Assembly (NCBI GenBank): GCA_963727285.1
Contig: CAVSFF010000009.1
Coordinates: forward strand, 558,001 to 622,000
Length of the DNA: 64,000 nucleotides
Direction of reading: 5' to 3'
DNA from: CAITWD01 sp963727285
Lineage (GTDB): Bacteria > Actinomycetota > Thermoleophilia > Miltoncostaeales > Miltoncostaeaceae
Part shown: piece by piece, positions 1 to 9,296 of the stretch
How the letters are laid out: each line of letters starts with the position of its first letter
Numbering within the stretch: position 1 is the first letter of the stretch
Notes under the pieces: generated by a model
Seen by the model: only the letters and a program-made list of their open reading frames with translations
Told to the model about the DNA's origin: nothing
Database searches by the model: none
Made by a program: the position numbers and the translations under genes

Positions 1-82
1 TCCATGCGACCCCTCCGATGTCGTGCCGATACGGGTACCGGACGCGGCCTGCGGGGCGACCCGGTTGTGGGAGCATACGAGC

Positions 83-1033
83 GTGACCTCCGATGCGCCG
101 CTGTCCCTCGATCTCCGCGAGGTGGTCAAGCGCTACCAGCCGGATGCACCGAATGCGGTCGACGGAATCGACCTGGCCGGCGGGCACGGAGAGATCTTCG
201 GGCCGCTCGGACCGAACGGCGCCGGCAAGACCACGACGATCGGCATGGCGACCACGCGCGTCCGGCCCACCTCGGGGACGGTCCTGGTGACCGGCGTCGA
301 CGTGTGTGCGCACCCGTCGGTCGCCAAGCGCAACATCGGTGTCGTCACGCAGTTCAACACCCTCGATCGCGCGTGCACGGTCGAGGAAAACCTCTACTTC
401 CACGGGCGGTTCTTCGGCATGCCGCGGCGGGTGGCCCACGCCCGGGCCGCATCGCTGCTCGAGCGCTTCGGCATCGGGGATCGCGGACGGACGATGGTCT
501 CCGCCCTCTCGGGCGGACTCGCCCGACGGACCCAGCTCGCCTGCGCCCTGATGCACGATCCCGAGGTGCTGTTTCTCGACGAGCCGACGACCGGGCTGGA
601 CCCCCAGAGCCGCATGGCCCTCTGGGACTCCGTGCGCGACCTGCAGCGATCCGAGGGCATGGCCGTGGTGCTGACCACGCACTACATCGAGGAGGCCGAT
701 GCGCTGTGTGACCGGGTCGCGATCATGAACGCGGGCAGGATCCTCGTGTGCGATACGCCGGACCAGATCAAACGCGATTCTGGCGACGGCGTTCTGGTGA
801 CCCTGCGGCTTCGCCACGCGAACGCCGGCCTGGTCACCAAATTGCGGGCCGTCGGCGGTGTGATGGCCGTCGACCCCGACGACGATGTCATCCGCGTCCA
901 TGTCAGCGCTGCCGACGGCATCGTGCCCGAGGTCATTGCCCTCGCCGGCCCGGATCTGCGCGATCTCGCCGTGGCGGAACCCTCGCTCGAGACCGCCTTC
1001 ATCGCCCTGACCGGTCGGGCGCTGGTCCCGTGA
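83..1033 (+). CDS. ABC transporter ATP-binding protein (DrrA-type exporter ATPase)
   Basis: This is the cytoplasmic ATPase of an ABC-2 type exporter, powering efflux of a drug, lipid or polysaccharide through the permease encoded next. Walker A (GPNGAGKT) lies near residue 50, the signature (LSGGLARR) near 140, Walker B (VLFLDEPTTGLD) near 165, and the switch His in TTH after it. The C-terminal tail of about 90 residues is typical of DrrA/CcmA-like exporters. I chose GTG at 83; an in-frame ATG at 23 would add 20 unconserved residues. The stop overlaps the permease start (GTGA), so the two are translationally coupled. The substrate cannot be read from the sequence. Confidence 0.9.
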   Translation: MTSDAPLSLDLREVVKRYQPDAPNAVDGIDLAGGHGEIFGPLGPNGAGKTTTIGMATTRVRPTSGTVLVTGVDVCAHPSVAKRNIGVVTQFNTLDRACTVEENLYFHGRFFGMPRRVAHARAASLLERFGIGDRGRTMVSALSGGLARRTQLACALMHDPEVLFLDEPTTGLDPQSRMALWDSVRDLQRSEGMAVVLTTHYIEEADALCDRVAIMNAGRILVCDTPDQIKRDSGDGVLVTLRLRHANAGLVTKLRAVGGVMAVDPDDDVIRVHVSAADGIVPEVIALAGPDLRDLAVAEPSLETAFIALTGRALVP

Positions 1034-1863
1034 CCGCCGCCAGCGTCCGCCGGCCGACGGACCGGTACGGGCTCTATGTGCGCGCCTTCTGGGGACTCAT
1101 GCTCCGGGACGCGCGCGTCCTGGCGCGGGAGTTCGTCCCGTTCCTGCTGCGCACGATCATGAACCCGCTGCTGTTCACGTTCGTGTTCACCTACGTGTTC
1201 CCCAAGATCGGTGCGGGGATCACCCCCGGCGGGAACACGCAGGTCAGCTTCGCGACCGTGATCGCCCCCGGACTGGTCGCGGTGGCCATCTTCTTCCAAG
1301 GCATCGCCGCGGTGGCGCTTCCGCTGGCGACAGAGCTGGGCGGAACACGCGAGATCGAGGACCGGGTGATGGCGCCGCTCCCGGTGAGCGTCGTCGCGCT
1401 GGAGAAGGTGATCTGGAGCAACCTGCAGTCGATCATCGCCGCCGCGGCCGTCCTGCCGCTGGTCCTGTTGGTCTCGGCCGAACCCGTGTCGATCACCATT
1501 GCCAGCTGGCCGATGCTCATCGTCACCGTCCTCCTGGCGGCACTGGTGGCGGGCTACCTCGGGCTGGTCATCGGCACCGTCGTCAAACCGAAGCAGATCG
1601 GCCTGATCTTCTCGCTGGTCGTCGTACCGGTCACGTTTCTCGGCTGCACCTACTACCCCTGGGCGCAGCTCAGCCACATCCCCTGGCTACAGGTGCTCAC
1701 CCTGTTCAATCCCCTCGTGTACGTCTCGGAAGGGCTGCGGATCGCGCTCACCCCGGGCATTCCGCACATGCCGGTGGTTGCGGTCCTGTCGGCCCTGACC
1801 GCACTGCTGATCGCACTCGGCGCGCTCGGGACGTGGCTGTTCATCCGGCGGGTCATCGACTGA
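1030..1863 (+). CDS. ABC-2 type transporter permease
   Basis: This is the membrane-spanning partner of the upstream ATPase. It is about 277 residues long with roughly six hydrophobic segments, which fits the ABC-2 (DrrB) family. The end of the family's signature region is recognisable (LFNPLVYVSEGLR near the C-terminal third). The GTG start overlaps the ATPase stop by four bases. The gene converges on the HD-GYP gene with only 15 bp between stops. Family assignment is firm; the exported substrate is unknown. Confidence 0.88.
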   Translation: MTAASVRRPTDRYGLYVRAFWGLMLRDARVLAREFVPFLLRTIMNPLLFTFVFTYVFPKIGAGITPGGNTQVSFATVIAPGLVAVAIFFQGIAAVALPLATELGGTREIEDRVMAPLPVSVVALEKVIWSNLQSIIAAAAVLPLVLLVSAEPVSITIASWPMLIVTVLLAALVAGYLGLVIGTVVKPKQIGLIFSLVVVPVTFLGCTYYPWAQLSHIPWLQVLTLFNPLVYVSEGLRIALTPGIPHMPVVAVLSALTALLIALGALGTWLFIRRVID

Positions 1864-1878
1864 CCGTCCGGTGACCGG

Positions 1879-3246
1879 TCAGGCCGGAAGGGCCTTGTGG
1901 TCGTTGTTGCGGACGATGACGCGGATCAGCGCGTCGACCACGTCCGGGTCGAGCTGGGTTCCGGCGGCCGAGCGAAGTTCGGCCATCGCCGCCTCGCGGG
2001 ACATCGCGATCCGGTACGAGCGCGTCGTGGTCATCGCGCTCCACGTGTCGCAGGCCGACACAATCCGCGATTCGATGGGGATCTCCGCGCCGCGAAGGCC
2101 GTCCGGATACCCGGTGCCATCCCAGCGCTCGTGGTGCGCCCGCACGATGAGGCCGATATTGCGCATCAGGCCGCCGACCTGATCCAGCATGCGCTGGCCC
2201 TCGGTCGTGTGGGTCTTGACGATCTCCCACTCTTCCGGATCCAGCGGCCCCGGCTTGTTGATGATCTCTTTGGGGATCGCCACCTTGCCGACGTCATGGA
2301 GCATCGCCCCGAAGTCGACCCGGCGCCGGGTCTGTTCGTCCAGGCCGAGCTCCTGCGAGACCTCCAGGGCGAGCTGGACGACACCGCGGGAATGCTCGCC
2401 GGTGTAGGCGTCGTCGGACTCGACCACATCGCCGAGCACCATCGCCGTGCCGCGGTACGCGGCATTGAGTTCGTCCATCTGCTCCATCCGGCGACGGCGC
2501 TCGTCGGAGAAGTAGTGCATGACCAACAGCAGCGGGACCAGCAGGAACAGCGACCACGGCACCGCCGTGACGGCGATCGCGATCATGAACCCGACGGGGG
2601 CGAACGCGAGATCGACGCTGTACACCCAGGCCGCGTCGGCGACCTGCTGCCGCGGGGACGCACCGCGGGCCACGAGCTCGCGGATCCACGACGTCGCCAG
2701 GTCCGCTCCGAACTGTGACACGAGCGCCAGGGCGAGGATCCACAGCGCGGTGTCGGTCGGAGACGGGGCACCGGCAAGCGACAGCACGATCGCCGGGCCG
2801 ACGACGAACCACGAGTTCACGATGGCCGCGAGGGGGCGCGTCGGCGCCGCGCGTCCGGTCACCACCTCGGGCATCATCCCAAGCGCCAATCCGAGCGCCG
2901 TGACGATCGGCACCAGCGGCGGGGGCAGCAGGAACAAGGCCGGAATTGTCACCAGGACAATCGGCGTCGTATGACCACTCTCGGTGACGAACCGCGTGCG
3001 GGACGCCACCGCCAGCACGAGCACCACCATCACGGCGGTGCCCCACGACAGGGACATGCCCCAGGGCAGGAAGACGGCCATCGCGACGGCGACGGCGAAA
3101 AACCCGATTCCCAAGCCGATCACGACCGGGCGTTCACGGTCACTGACCCGAACGACCTCACGCTTCAGGGCGTCGGCGATCAGCTCCTCGTCGGTCGCAC
3201 GGAGGCGATTCCGTCGCTTTGTCGCTGGGAGTCGTGAGATACCCAC
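1879..3246 (-). CDS. membrane-anchored HD-GYP domain phosphodiesterase
   Basis: Predicted cyclic-di-nucleotide (c-di-GMP type) phosphodiesterase. The N-terminal half, about residues 40-245, holds six to eight hydrophobic segments of an uncharacterised membrane sensor region. The C-terminal half is a complete HD-GYP domain: EHSRGV, the HD pair in LHDVGKVAIP, HTTEGQRML, HHERWDGTGYPDGL and the closing ACDTWSAMTT. All metal-binding His/Asp positions look intact, so I expect an active enzyme. No GGDEF or EAL gene is nearby. A low-GC inverted repeat lies about 40 bp upstream of the start (3286-3308) and is a candidate operator. Confidence 0.9.
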   Translation of the reverse strand: MGISRLPATKRRNRLRATDEELIADALKREVVRVSDRERPVVIGLGIGFFAVAVAMAVFLPWGMSLSWGTAVMVVLVLAVASRTRFVTESGHTTPIVLVTIPALFLLPPPLVPIVTALGLALGMMPEVVTGRAAPTRPLAAIVNSWFVVGPAIVLSLAGAPSPTDTALWILALALVSQFGADLATSWIRELVARGASPRQQVADAAWVYSVDLAFAPVGFMIAIAVTAVPWSLFLLVPLLLVMHYFSDERRRRMEQMDELNAAYRGTAMVLGDVVESDDAYTGEHSRGVVQLALEVSQELGLDEQTRRRVDFGAMLHDVGKVAIPKEIINKPGPLDPEEWEIVKTHTTEGQRMLDQVGGLMRNIGLIVRAHHERWDGTGYPDGLRGAEIPIESRIVSACDTWSAMTTTRSYRIAMSREAAMAELRSAAGTQLDPDVVDALIRVIVRNNDHKALPA

Positions 3247-3285
3247 AACTCCAAGATCGAACTCCGACCGGCGATCCTTGAGGTC

Positions 3286-3308
3286 TTTGACATATTAATT
3301 ACGTCAAA
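3286..3308. promoter_or_regulatory. AT-rich inverted repeat upstream of HD-GYP gene
   Basis: The 23-bp segment has perfect 6-bp arms TTTGAC and GTCAAA around an 11-bp AT-rich centre and stands out in a 70% G+C setting. It lies between the divergent HD-GYP (start 3246) and monooxygenase (start 3458) genes, so it could be an operator or promoter core for either. TTGAC on both strands also resembles a -35 element. No known regulator site is recognised. Confidence 0.4.
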
Positions 3309-3457
3309 TCCCCCAAGTACCCGAGCACCGACTCCGCCCGGCTCGGGTCACACGATGCGACGACGGGTACATCGGCACCATCCGGACGAGACATAACCCC
3401 CCGGAACCGGGGCGCTGGACTTGACCCGGAATACCGCCGACGAGCAGACTTCCGGCG

Positions 3458-4627
3458 ATGAGCGACACGCGCCTCGGATTCGGCCTGTTCCTGGCCCCGT
3501 TTCATGCCCTCGGGGAGTCACCGACGCTCTCGCTCGAGCGCGACCTGGAGCTCATCGCGTTTGTTGACCGGCTCGGCTACGACGAGGCCTGGGTCGGCGA
3601 GCACCACAGCAGCGGCTGGGAAACGATCGCCTCGCCCGAGATGTTCCTGGCGGTCGCCGCCGAGCGCACCCGGCAGATCCGCCTGGGCACCGGGGCGATC
3701 AGCCTCCCCTACCACCACCCGCTCATGGTCGCCGATCGGATCGTCCTGCTCGATCACCTGACCCGGGGCCGGATCAACTTCGGTGTGGGTCCGGGCGGGC
3801 ACATCTCGGACGCGCTGATGCTCGGTCTCGATCCGGGGACCCTGCGCGACCGCATGGCCGAAGCACTGCGGGTGATCGTCCGACTGATGACCGACACCGC
3901 ACCCCTGTCGGTGGCATCGGAGTGGTTCACCCTGACCGACGCAGTCCTGCAGTTGCGTCCGTACCAGCAGCCGACGCCCCCGATCGCGGTGACGAGCATG
4001 GAGTCTCCCGCCGGGATGCGACTCGCCGGCGAGATCGGCGCCGGGGTGCTGTCGCTGACGGTCGCCAAGTCCAACGGCGGGGTGGTCGACCTACGGCGCC
4101 AGTGGCAGGAGGCCGAGCGCAGCGCACACGTCGCCGGCACTCGCGTCGACCGCCGAAACTGGCGCCTGGTGATCCCGGTCCACATCGCCGAGACCCGCCG
4201 CCAGGCGCTCGACGAGACTCGTGTCGGCGGTGCCCGCCACATGCTCGAGTACGTCGAGGCCACGACGGGGCGCCCGTGTCCGGTGCCCGGCCCTGCTGAG
4301 CAGATCGTCGAACAGATGGCAGATCTCGGTGCGTGGGTGATCGGCACGCCCGACGACCTCGTCGAGGTGATCTCACGACTGCGGGAGATGAGCGGTGGGT
4401 TCGGTACCGTGCTCTTCTGGGGACATGAGTGGGCGCCGATCGACGCGGTCCGGCGCAGCCATGAGCTGATCGCGCGGTATGTCATGCCGCGGTTCCAGGG
4501 CGCACTGGGCGGCTTGGTCGCCTCCAACACCTTGATGCGGGCCGAGGCATCACGCCTGCACGAGCTGCGCTCGGATGCGACGGCAAAAGCCAAGGCCGCC
4601 CCGCCGCCGGGAGCGGGCGGGGTCTGA
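3458..4627 (+). CDS. LLM-class flavin-dependent monooxygenase (luciferase-like)
   Basis: This 389-residue protein has the bacterial luciferase-like TIM-barrel pattern: an FGLFLAPF N-terminus, an early DRLGYDEAWVGEHHSSGWET stretch, IRLGTGAISLPYHHP and LTRGRINFGVGPG. These are hallmarks of LLM flavin-dependent oxidoreductases, which use reduced FMN/F420-type cofactors and oxygen. The length and HHSSGWE context resemble limonene-monooxygenase-like members, but the substrate cannot be assigned. The gene stands alone and ends 1 bp before the convergent methyltransferase gene. ATG at 3458 fits the family's N-terminus. Confidence 0.85.
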   Translation: MSDTRLGFGLFLAPFHALGESPTLSLERDLELIAFVDRLGYDEAWVGEHHSSGWETIASPEMFLAVAAERTRQIRLGTGAISLPYHHPLMVADRIVLLDHLTRGRINFGVGPGGHISDALMLGLDPGTLRDRMAEALRVIVRLMTDTAPLSVASEWFTLTDAVLQLRPYQQPTPPIAVTSMESPAGMRLAGEIGAGVLSLTVAKSNGGVVDLRRQWQEAERSAHVAGTRVDRRNWRLVIPVHIAETRRQALDETRVGGARHMLEYVEATTGRPCPVPGPAEQIVEQMADLGAWVIGTPDDLVEVISRLREMSGGFGTVLFWGHEWAPIDAVRRSHELIARYVMPRFQGALGGLVASNTLMRAEASRLHELRSDATAKAKAAPPPGAGGV

Positions 4628-4628
4628 T

Positions 4629-5681
4629 CTAGGCCGGCTGGCCCGCGCGCCGGAACAGGTAGTGGCTGACGATGAACTCATCGCCGTCGCGGTATCCCCA
4701 GAGCCCTTCGCAGGACAAAAAGAACAGGCGCCAACGCCGGAACTGACGTCGCGCCTGCCGTGATCCGGCCTCGCGCCCCAGCACGGCGACTGCCGCGTCG
4801 CGGTGCGCGTCGAGCAGCTCGAGCCACGCGCGCGCCGTCGCCGCGTAGTGGGTTCCCGACAGGCGCCAGTGGTCGACGAGCGTCAGCGCATCGGCGACGC
4901 GCGGCAGCAGATCGTCGGAGGGCATCGTGCCACCGGTAAAGAAGTGGCGGCCGATCCAATCCGAGCGTGACTCGGCGTCGAAGCGGAACGCGAGCGTCCG
5001 ATGCGCGAAGACATGGACGAACAGACGCCCGTCGGGGCGCAGCCAGCCCGCGACGCGACCGAGCAGCGCGCGGTGGTTGCGGACGTGCTCAAGCATCTCG
5101 ACCGACACGATCCGATCAAAGGAACGGTCCGGGACGAACGCGTTCACATCGGCCGTGATCACACGGACATTGTCCAGCCCGCGCGCAGCCGCCTCCCCGA
5201 CGATGTAGTCGCGTTGGGAGGAGCTGTTGGAGACGCCCGTCACCGTCGTACCCGGGAAGCGCTCGGCGATCCACAGGGTCAGCGACCCCCACCCGCAGCC
5301 CAGGTCGAGGACCTCTTGCCCGTCGCGCAGATCGGCCCGCGCGGCCGAGAGCGCGAGCATCGCCTCTTCGGCGGCCGCCAAGCCCGTCACGCCCGGCTCC
5401 CACAGCGCGCACGAATACTTCCGGTGTGGCCCGAGACAGAGCCCGAAGAAGTCCGCCGGTACCTCGTAGTGCTGGCGGTTCGCGGCATCGGTGGCGACGG
5501 CGATGACACCGCGGTCGGAGTCGGCGATCAGCGCACGCAGCCGTTCCGACTGAGCCTCCACTCCACCACGTGACTCATCGCGCACGCGGCGCGCGACGCG
5601 CGCACGGATCGCCCGGCGCAGAACGGCGTCCGGCACGGCGGCGCGCTCGGCGATCTCGATTCCCAGCGGTTCCATGGCCAC
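4629..5681 (-). CDS. cyclopropane-fatty-acyl-phospholipid synthase-family SAM methyltransferase
   Basis: This 350-residue protein belongs to the CFA synthase/mycolic-acid methyltransferase family, which transfers a methylene or methyl group from SAM to unsaturated acyl chains of membrane phospholipids. Visible marks are the lipid-site segment HYEVPADFFGLCLGP (about residues 70-85), YSCALW, the SAM-binding VLDLGCGWGSLTLW and SVEMLEHVRNH. The neighbouring divergent DUF1295 gene is a frequent partner of CFA-type genes, supporting a lipid-modification pair. The exact lipid product is unknown. Confidence 0.88.
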   Translation of the reverse strand: MAMEPLGIEIAERAAVPDAVLRRAIRARVARRVRDESRGGVEAQSERLRALIADSDRGVIAVATDAANRQHYEVPADFFGLCLGPHRKYSCALWEPGVTGLAAAEEAMLALSAARADLRDGQEVLDLGCGWGSLTLWIAERFPGTTVTGVSNSSSQRDYIVGEAAARGLDNVRVITADVNAFVPDRSFDRIVSVEMLEHVRNHRALLGRVAGWLRPDGRLFVHVFAHRTLAFRFDAESRSDWIGRHFFTGGTMPSDDLLPRVADALTLVDHWRLSGTHYAATARAWLELLDAHRDAAVAVLGREAGSRQARRQFRRWRLFFLSCEGLWGYRDGDEFIVSHYLFRRAGQPA

Positions 5682-5756
5682 AACGTACCTCCCCGTCGGG
5701 TCCGGTGTGGGCGGGTCCGGCTAGGCCCGGGGCCGCCGGCATGACAGGCTCGCCCC

Positions 5757-6536
5757 GTGACGGCGCTCGCAACCCTCGGTTGGTGCACCCTCGGCGTGGC
5801 GGTACTGATGCTTGTCCTGTGGCTGGCAAGCATCCGCCTGCGGGATGTCAGCATCATCGACCCGTTTTGGGGATTCGGCTTCGTCGTCATCGCATGGATC
5901 GCGGGCCTGACCACCGACGGCGATCCGGGCAGGCGCGTGCTTCTCGTCGCCCTGACGACTGTCTGGGGCCTCCGCCTGTTCGGGTACCTGCTGTGGCGCA
6001 ACCGCGGCAAGCCCGAGGACTTCCGCTACGCGGCCATGCGCGAGCGCCACGGTGCCCGGTTTGTCTGGATCAGCCTGGGCACCGTCTTTGCCCTCCAAGG
6101 CGTGCTGATGCTGATCGTCTCGCTGCCCGTGCAGATGGGCCAGGTCCCCGACTCTCCGGGGCTCGGACCGGTCGCGGTGCTCGGCGTCGCCGTCTGGGCG
6201 TGCGGCATCGGCTGCGAATCGGTCGGGGACTGGCAGCTGGCACGGTTCCGAGCAAACCCCGACAACCGCGGCCATGTCCTGGACACCGGGCTCTGGCGCT
6301 ACACGCGCCACCCGAATTACTTCGGCGACTTCCTGGTCTGGTGGGGCCTGTGGCTGATCGCTGCCGAGACCGGGTGGGGACTGCTCACGATTCCCGGCCC
6401 GATCATCATGAGCATCCTGCTGATCAGGGTGTCCGGGGTCGCGCTGCTCGAGCGGGACATCGGTCAGCGGCGCCCCGGCTACGCGGAGTACGTGCGCCGC
6501 ACCAGCCCGTTCTTCCCGCGCCCGCCGCGCCCCTAA
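5757..6536 (+). CDS. DUF1295 integral membrane protein (steroid 5-alpha-reductase-like)
   Basis: This 259-residue polytopic membrane protein has the DUF1295 ending GLWRYTRHPNYFGDFLVWWG, shared with steroid 5-alpha-reductase and isoprenylcysteine methyltransferase-like enzymes. The RHPNYFG motif normally forms the NAD(P)H/SAM-contacting region. It starts at GTG 5757, divergent from the CFA-synthase-like gene with 75 bp between them. This suggests, by inference, a shared role in modifying membrane lipid chains. Catalytic activity is not established for most DUF1295 proteins. Confidence 0.85.
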   Translation: MTALATLGWCTLGVAVLMLVLWLASIRLRDVSIIDPFWGFGFVVIAWIAGLTTDGDPGRRVLLVALTTVWGLRLFGYLLWRNRGKPEDFRYAAMRERHGARFVWISLGTVFALQGVLMLIVSLPVQMGQVPDSPGLGPVAVLGVAVWACGIGCESVGDWQLARFRANPDNRGHVLDTGLWRYTRHPNYFGDFLVWWGLWLIAAETGWGLLTIPGPIIMSILLIRVSGVALLERDIGQRRPGYAEYVRRTSPFFPRPPRP

Positions 6537-6552
6537 CGGGCGCGCACTCCGC

Positions 6553-7356
6553 TCACGCGTCCGGCGTGCCGGGGACGACGAAGGAAATGCCCTCGCGATC
6601 GAGGCGAAGCTTGATCCGCCGCCGCAGCTCCCGGCCGACCGCCCACTGGCGCCCCGGGCGCGTCTCGACAGTCAGCTTGACGTCCATGCGCGCCGCGCCG
6701 AACGCGTCCACCCCGAGGACCTCGATGTCCCCGAGCATGTCCGGACCCCAGGCCGGGTCGCTGCGCAGATCCGCCCCGGCATCCGTCGCGATCGCGATCA
6801 CCCGATCGACGTCGACGTCGTAGGGCAGCGGCAGCAGCAACACACTGCGTGAGAAGATCCGGGTCTGATTGCTGGAGATGCGGATCTCGCCGTTGGAGAC
6901 CACGTGCCGAGTGCCGTCGGCGGCACGGAGGACGGTCGTCCGCAATCCCACCGCTTCGACGATCCCGGACACGTTGGCGACCTCGATAGTGTCCCCGACG
7001 TCGTATTGATTCTCGAGCAGGATGAAGAAACCGGACACGACGTCACGCACCAGCGACTGCGCGCCGAACCCGATCGCGATGCCGCCGATGCCGGCGGTCG
7101 CAAGCAGCGGCGCCACGGGCACTCCGACCAGCTGCAGGATCATCACCACGGCCGTGATCCACACGATCGCGAGGATCACGGCGCGCAGCAGCCCCGTCAG
7201 CGTATGGGCCCGCTTCTGACCGGAGGTGCCGGCCGAGAAGCGCACGGTCATGCGGCTCTCGATCCGTCCGATGATGTACCGCACGACAAACGAGATCGCG
7301 ATGGCGACGACCGTGATGCCGGCGACGCGCACCAACGCGTAGACCCAGGAACTCAT
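6553..7356 (-). CDS. MscS-family mechanosensitive ion channel
   Basis: This small-conductance mechanosensitive channel protein (267 aa) sits in the cytoplasmic membrane and releases solutes on hypo-osmotic shock. It has N-terminal hydrophobic helices, then the MscS pore and beta-domain signatures: GIGGIAIGFGAQSLVRDVVSG, FFILLENQYDVGDTIEV and VVSNGEI. The start at 7356 is 3 bp after the DUF1385 gene, so the two are probably co-transcribed. The length is typical of the short YggB/MscS class. Confidence 0.9.
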   Translation of the reverse strand: MSSWVYALVRVAGITVVAIAISFVVRYIIGRIESRMTVRFSAGTSGQKRAHTLTGLLRAVILAIVWITAVVMILQLVGVPVAPLLATAGIGGIAIGFGAQSLVRDVVSGFFILLENQYDVGDTIEVANVSGIVEAVGLRTTVLRAADGTRHVVSNGEIRISSNQTRIFSRSVLLLPLPYDVDVDRVIAIATDAGADLRSDPAWGPDMLGDIEVLGVDAFGAARMDVKLTVETRPGRQWAVGRELRRRIKLRLDREGISFVVPGTPDA

Positions 7357-7359
7357 CCG

Positions 7360-8346
7360 CTACCCGGCAGAGGGCATGTCGACGATCGGCATCGCCAGCA
7401 GCTCGGGCCGGTGCACGACATGCTCGTGGACGCCGTCGGGGGCCTTGAGCGCCTCGTCGAGCGCCGCGACCGCCACCTCGAGCTCGGACGGGCCCGGCGG
7501 CCGTGTGGTCAGGTGCTGGGCCCACATGCCCGGTGCCGACAGGAATCTCCAGCGGCCGCCGGAGACGCGCGCGGCCTGGCGCTGCAACTCGAAGGCGATC
7601 GCCGTGACGACCGGGGCGAGGATGATCCGGGTCGCGATCAGCGCCAGGTAGCTGAAGTTTCCCGTTGCCCACAACACGACCCCGTAGACGGCCACCGATA
7701 CGACCGCGGAGACCACCAGGAACGACGTTCCGCAACGGGGGTGAAAGCGGGTGAAGCCGGCTGCCGCGGCGGCGGTCAGCGGCGCCCCGGCCTCGTACGC
7801 CGCGATCGCCTGATGCTCGGCGCCGTGGTATTGGAGGATCCGGCGGAAGGGGCGCAACATGCTCATGACCAGCAGCGTCCCGAGCAGGAGGGCCAGGCGG
7901 ATCACCGCGTCCGTGACAATGAACGCCAGCCCGGTCAGGCCCGCCTGTTTGGCGATCACGACCGGCGCGACGCGAAATGCCAACACCTGGAGGACCACCC
8001 CGAGGATCGCTCCCAGGACGACCAGCGCCTTGGCCCACCAGGTAAGCGGCTCGTCATCGAGCGCGTCCTCGTCGTCGTCGCCCCAGCGGAGACGATCGCC
8101 GATCAGCATCGCATCCTTGCCCGTGGAGATCGCGGTGCGCATGGCAACGATCCCGCGGGCAAGCGGCAGCTTGGTCCAGCGGCCGGTCGGCGGCGTGATG
8201 TCGAAGCCCTCGGTCACGACCTCGCCGCTCGACTCCTGTCGGACCGCGATGCCGACCCGGCGCGAGGTGCGCATCATCACGCCGCCGGGCAGCGCGTTCC
8301 CCCCCACGAGACCCATCGGCCCCGGTATCGGTGTCGGATCAGCCAT
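7360..8346 (-). CDS. DUF1385 domain-containing membrane protein
   Basis: This 328-residue protein matches the DUF1385 family: an N-terminal GG-x-G-VMMR motif (here GGNALPGGVMMR near residue 15), a long hydrophobic middle, the YHGAEHQAIAAYEAG His-containing motif and FHPRCGTSFLV. The last two are the strongest family marks and look like a metal or membrane-active site. The biochemical role of the family is unknown. It is the first gene of a two-gene unit with the MscS channel (3-bp gap). Confidence 0.85.
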   Translation of the reverse strand: MADPTPIPGPMGLVGGNALPGGVMMRTSRRVGIAVRQESSGEVVTEGFDITPPTGRWTKLPLARGIVAMRTAISTGKDAMLIGDRLRWGDDDEDALDDEPLTWWAKALVVLGAILGVVLQVLAFRVAPVVIAKQAGLTGLAFIVTDAVIRLALLLGTLLVMSMLRPFRRILQYHGAEHQAIAAYEAGAPLTAAAAAGFTRFHPRCGTSFLVVSAVVSVAVYGVVLWATGNFSYLALIATRIILAPVVTAIAFELQRQAARVSGGRWRFLSAPGMWAQHLTTRPPGPSELEVAVAALDEALKAPDGVHEHVVHRPELLAMPIVDMPSAG

Positions 8347-8405
8347 GACGGGCCAATCCTGACAGCAGCGTCAACCGACCGCACCCGGCCGGGGCCCGAG
8401 GGTCG

Positions 8406-8708
8406 TCAGTGCCCGTGCCGGAGCGCGATGTGCAGCTCGACCAGACGCGCATCGCCGATGCCTGCCGACTTGAGCGCCTCCTTGGCGAACCGGCTGCTGT
8501 CGCGGGCGGCTGCGGCCATTCCCTTCGCCACCTCGAGGTGAAACGCGCCGCTGACGATCCGCAGTCCCGCATCGTGTTCGGCTCCGAGCGCGCCGGCGAT
8601 GCCCGGCATCGCGGCGAGCGCCTCGCGAAGCCGACGATCCGAATCGTCGGTCAGCGCCTCGGACGCACGCGCCTGGAAACGAACTTCGTAAACGCTCAAT
8701 CGTGCCAT
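8406..8708 (-). CDS. small hypothetical protein, 100 aa
   Basis: I do not recognise this protein. It starts with a strand-like segment (LSVYEVRFQARA) followed by alternating helices and ends in a His-rich HIALRHGH. It has no signal peptide or membrane segment. It follows another unknown gene by 12 bp on the same strand, and the coding pattern (strong third-position G/C) looks real. It may be a small dodecin/ligand-binding-type alpha-beta protein, but that is a guess from composition. Confidence 0.6.
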   Translation of the reverse strand: MARLSVYEVRFQARASEALTDDSDRRLREALAAMPGIAGALGAEHDAGLRIVSGAFHLEVAKGMAAAARDSSRFAKEALKSAGIGDARLVELHIALRHGH

Positions 8709-8720
8709 TACTGCCCTACC

Positions 8721-9224
8721 TTAGGGGATCGGCGGGTCCACGCCGCGCGCATTCCAGGTCTCGTGCCACTCCCGTAACGCTGCGGGCGTCGCTGCCGCGG
8801 CGAGCTCGTCGAGTGCGCGGATCCGATCGGCTGCGGCGCAGCCGGTGCGGGCCAGCCACCGCCATCCCCCCGCTGCCGCAAGCGGCCGCACGGCGCCGAT
8901 GCGGACGCGATCGGTGGCCGTGTTGGCCATTGCGATCGCGACACCGTCGACCCGGGGATGGCCATCGACGACCAACACGAGCACGCCGTCGGCATCGACC
9001 AGGTAGGGGCCCGCCCCGTCGCTGAGCACCACCCCGAGCTCCACCTGGCCGAGCACGGCATCGGGATCGCCGGCGTCGGAGCCGGCGACCGCCACGGCCA
9101 GCGCGTCGGCCTCGTTGCGGGTGAGACCCGGCCACCGCACCACACCACGCTGATCCACCAGCGCCCACCGGCGCGTGGGATCTCCGGATCCCAGCGCAGC
9201 GTCGTCGGCCGGGACTATCCGCAT
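8721..9224 (-). CDS. hypothetical protein, about 167 aa
   Basis: This unknown protein contains a repeated short acidic/hydrophobic pattern (QVELGVVLSDG, DADGVLVLVVDG) that looks beta-rich. There are no membrane segments or recognised motifs. I chose ATG at 9224; GTG at 9230 is two codons upstream, and the longer in-frame extension to 9779 runs antisense through the alcohol dehydrogenase and is not credible. It lies 12 bp upstream of the 100-aa unknown gene and divergent from the dehydrogenase gene. Confidence 0.5.
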   Translation of the reverse strand: MRIVPADDAALGSGDPTRRWALVDQRGVVRWPGLTRNEADALAVAVAGSDAGDPDAVLGQVELGVVLSDGAGPYLVDADGVLVLVVDGHPRVDGVAIAMANTATDRVRIGAVRPLAAAGGWRWLARTGCAAADRIRALDELAAAATPAALREWHETWNARGVDPPIP

Positions 9225-9296
9225 CGGCACATCGACCCCCCCTCCTGTCCGCGCGCAGGGCCGCCCGCGGCACCGGACGCACGCTAGCGTGTCGGC

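Noticed and set aside
6904..8541. 545-codon plus-strand frame
   Set aside because: Antisense to the MscS and DUF1385 genes, with Asp/Arg/His-rich low-complexity translation typical of shadow frames.
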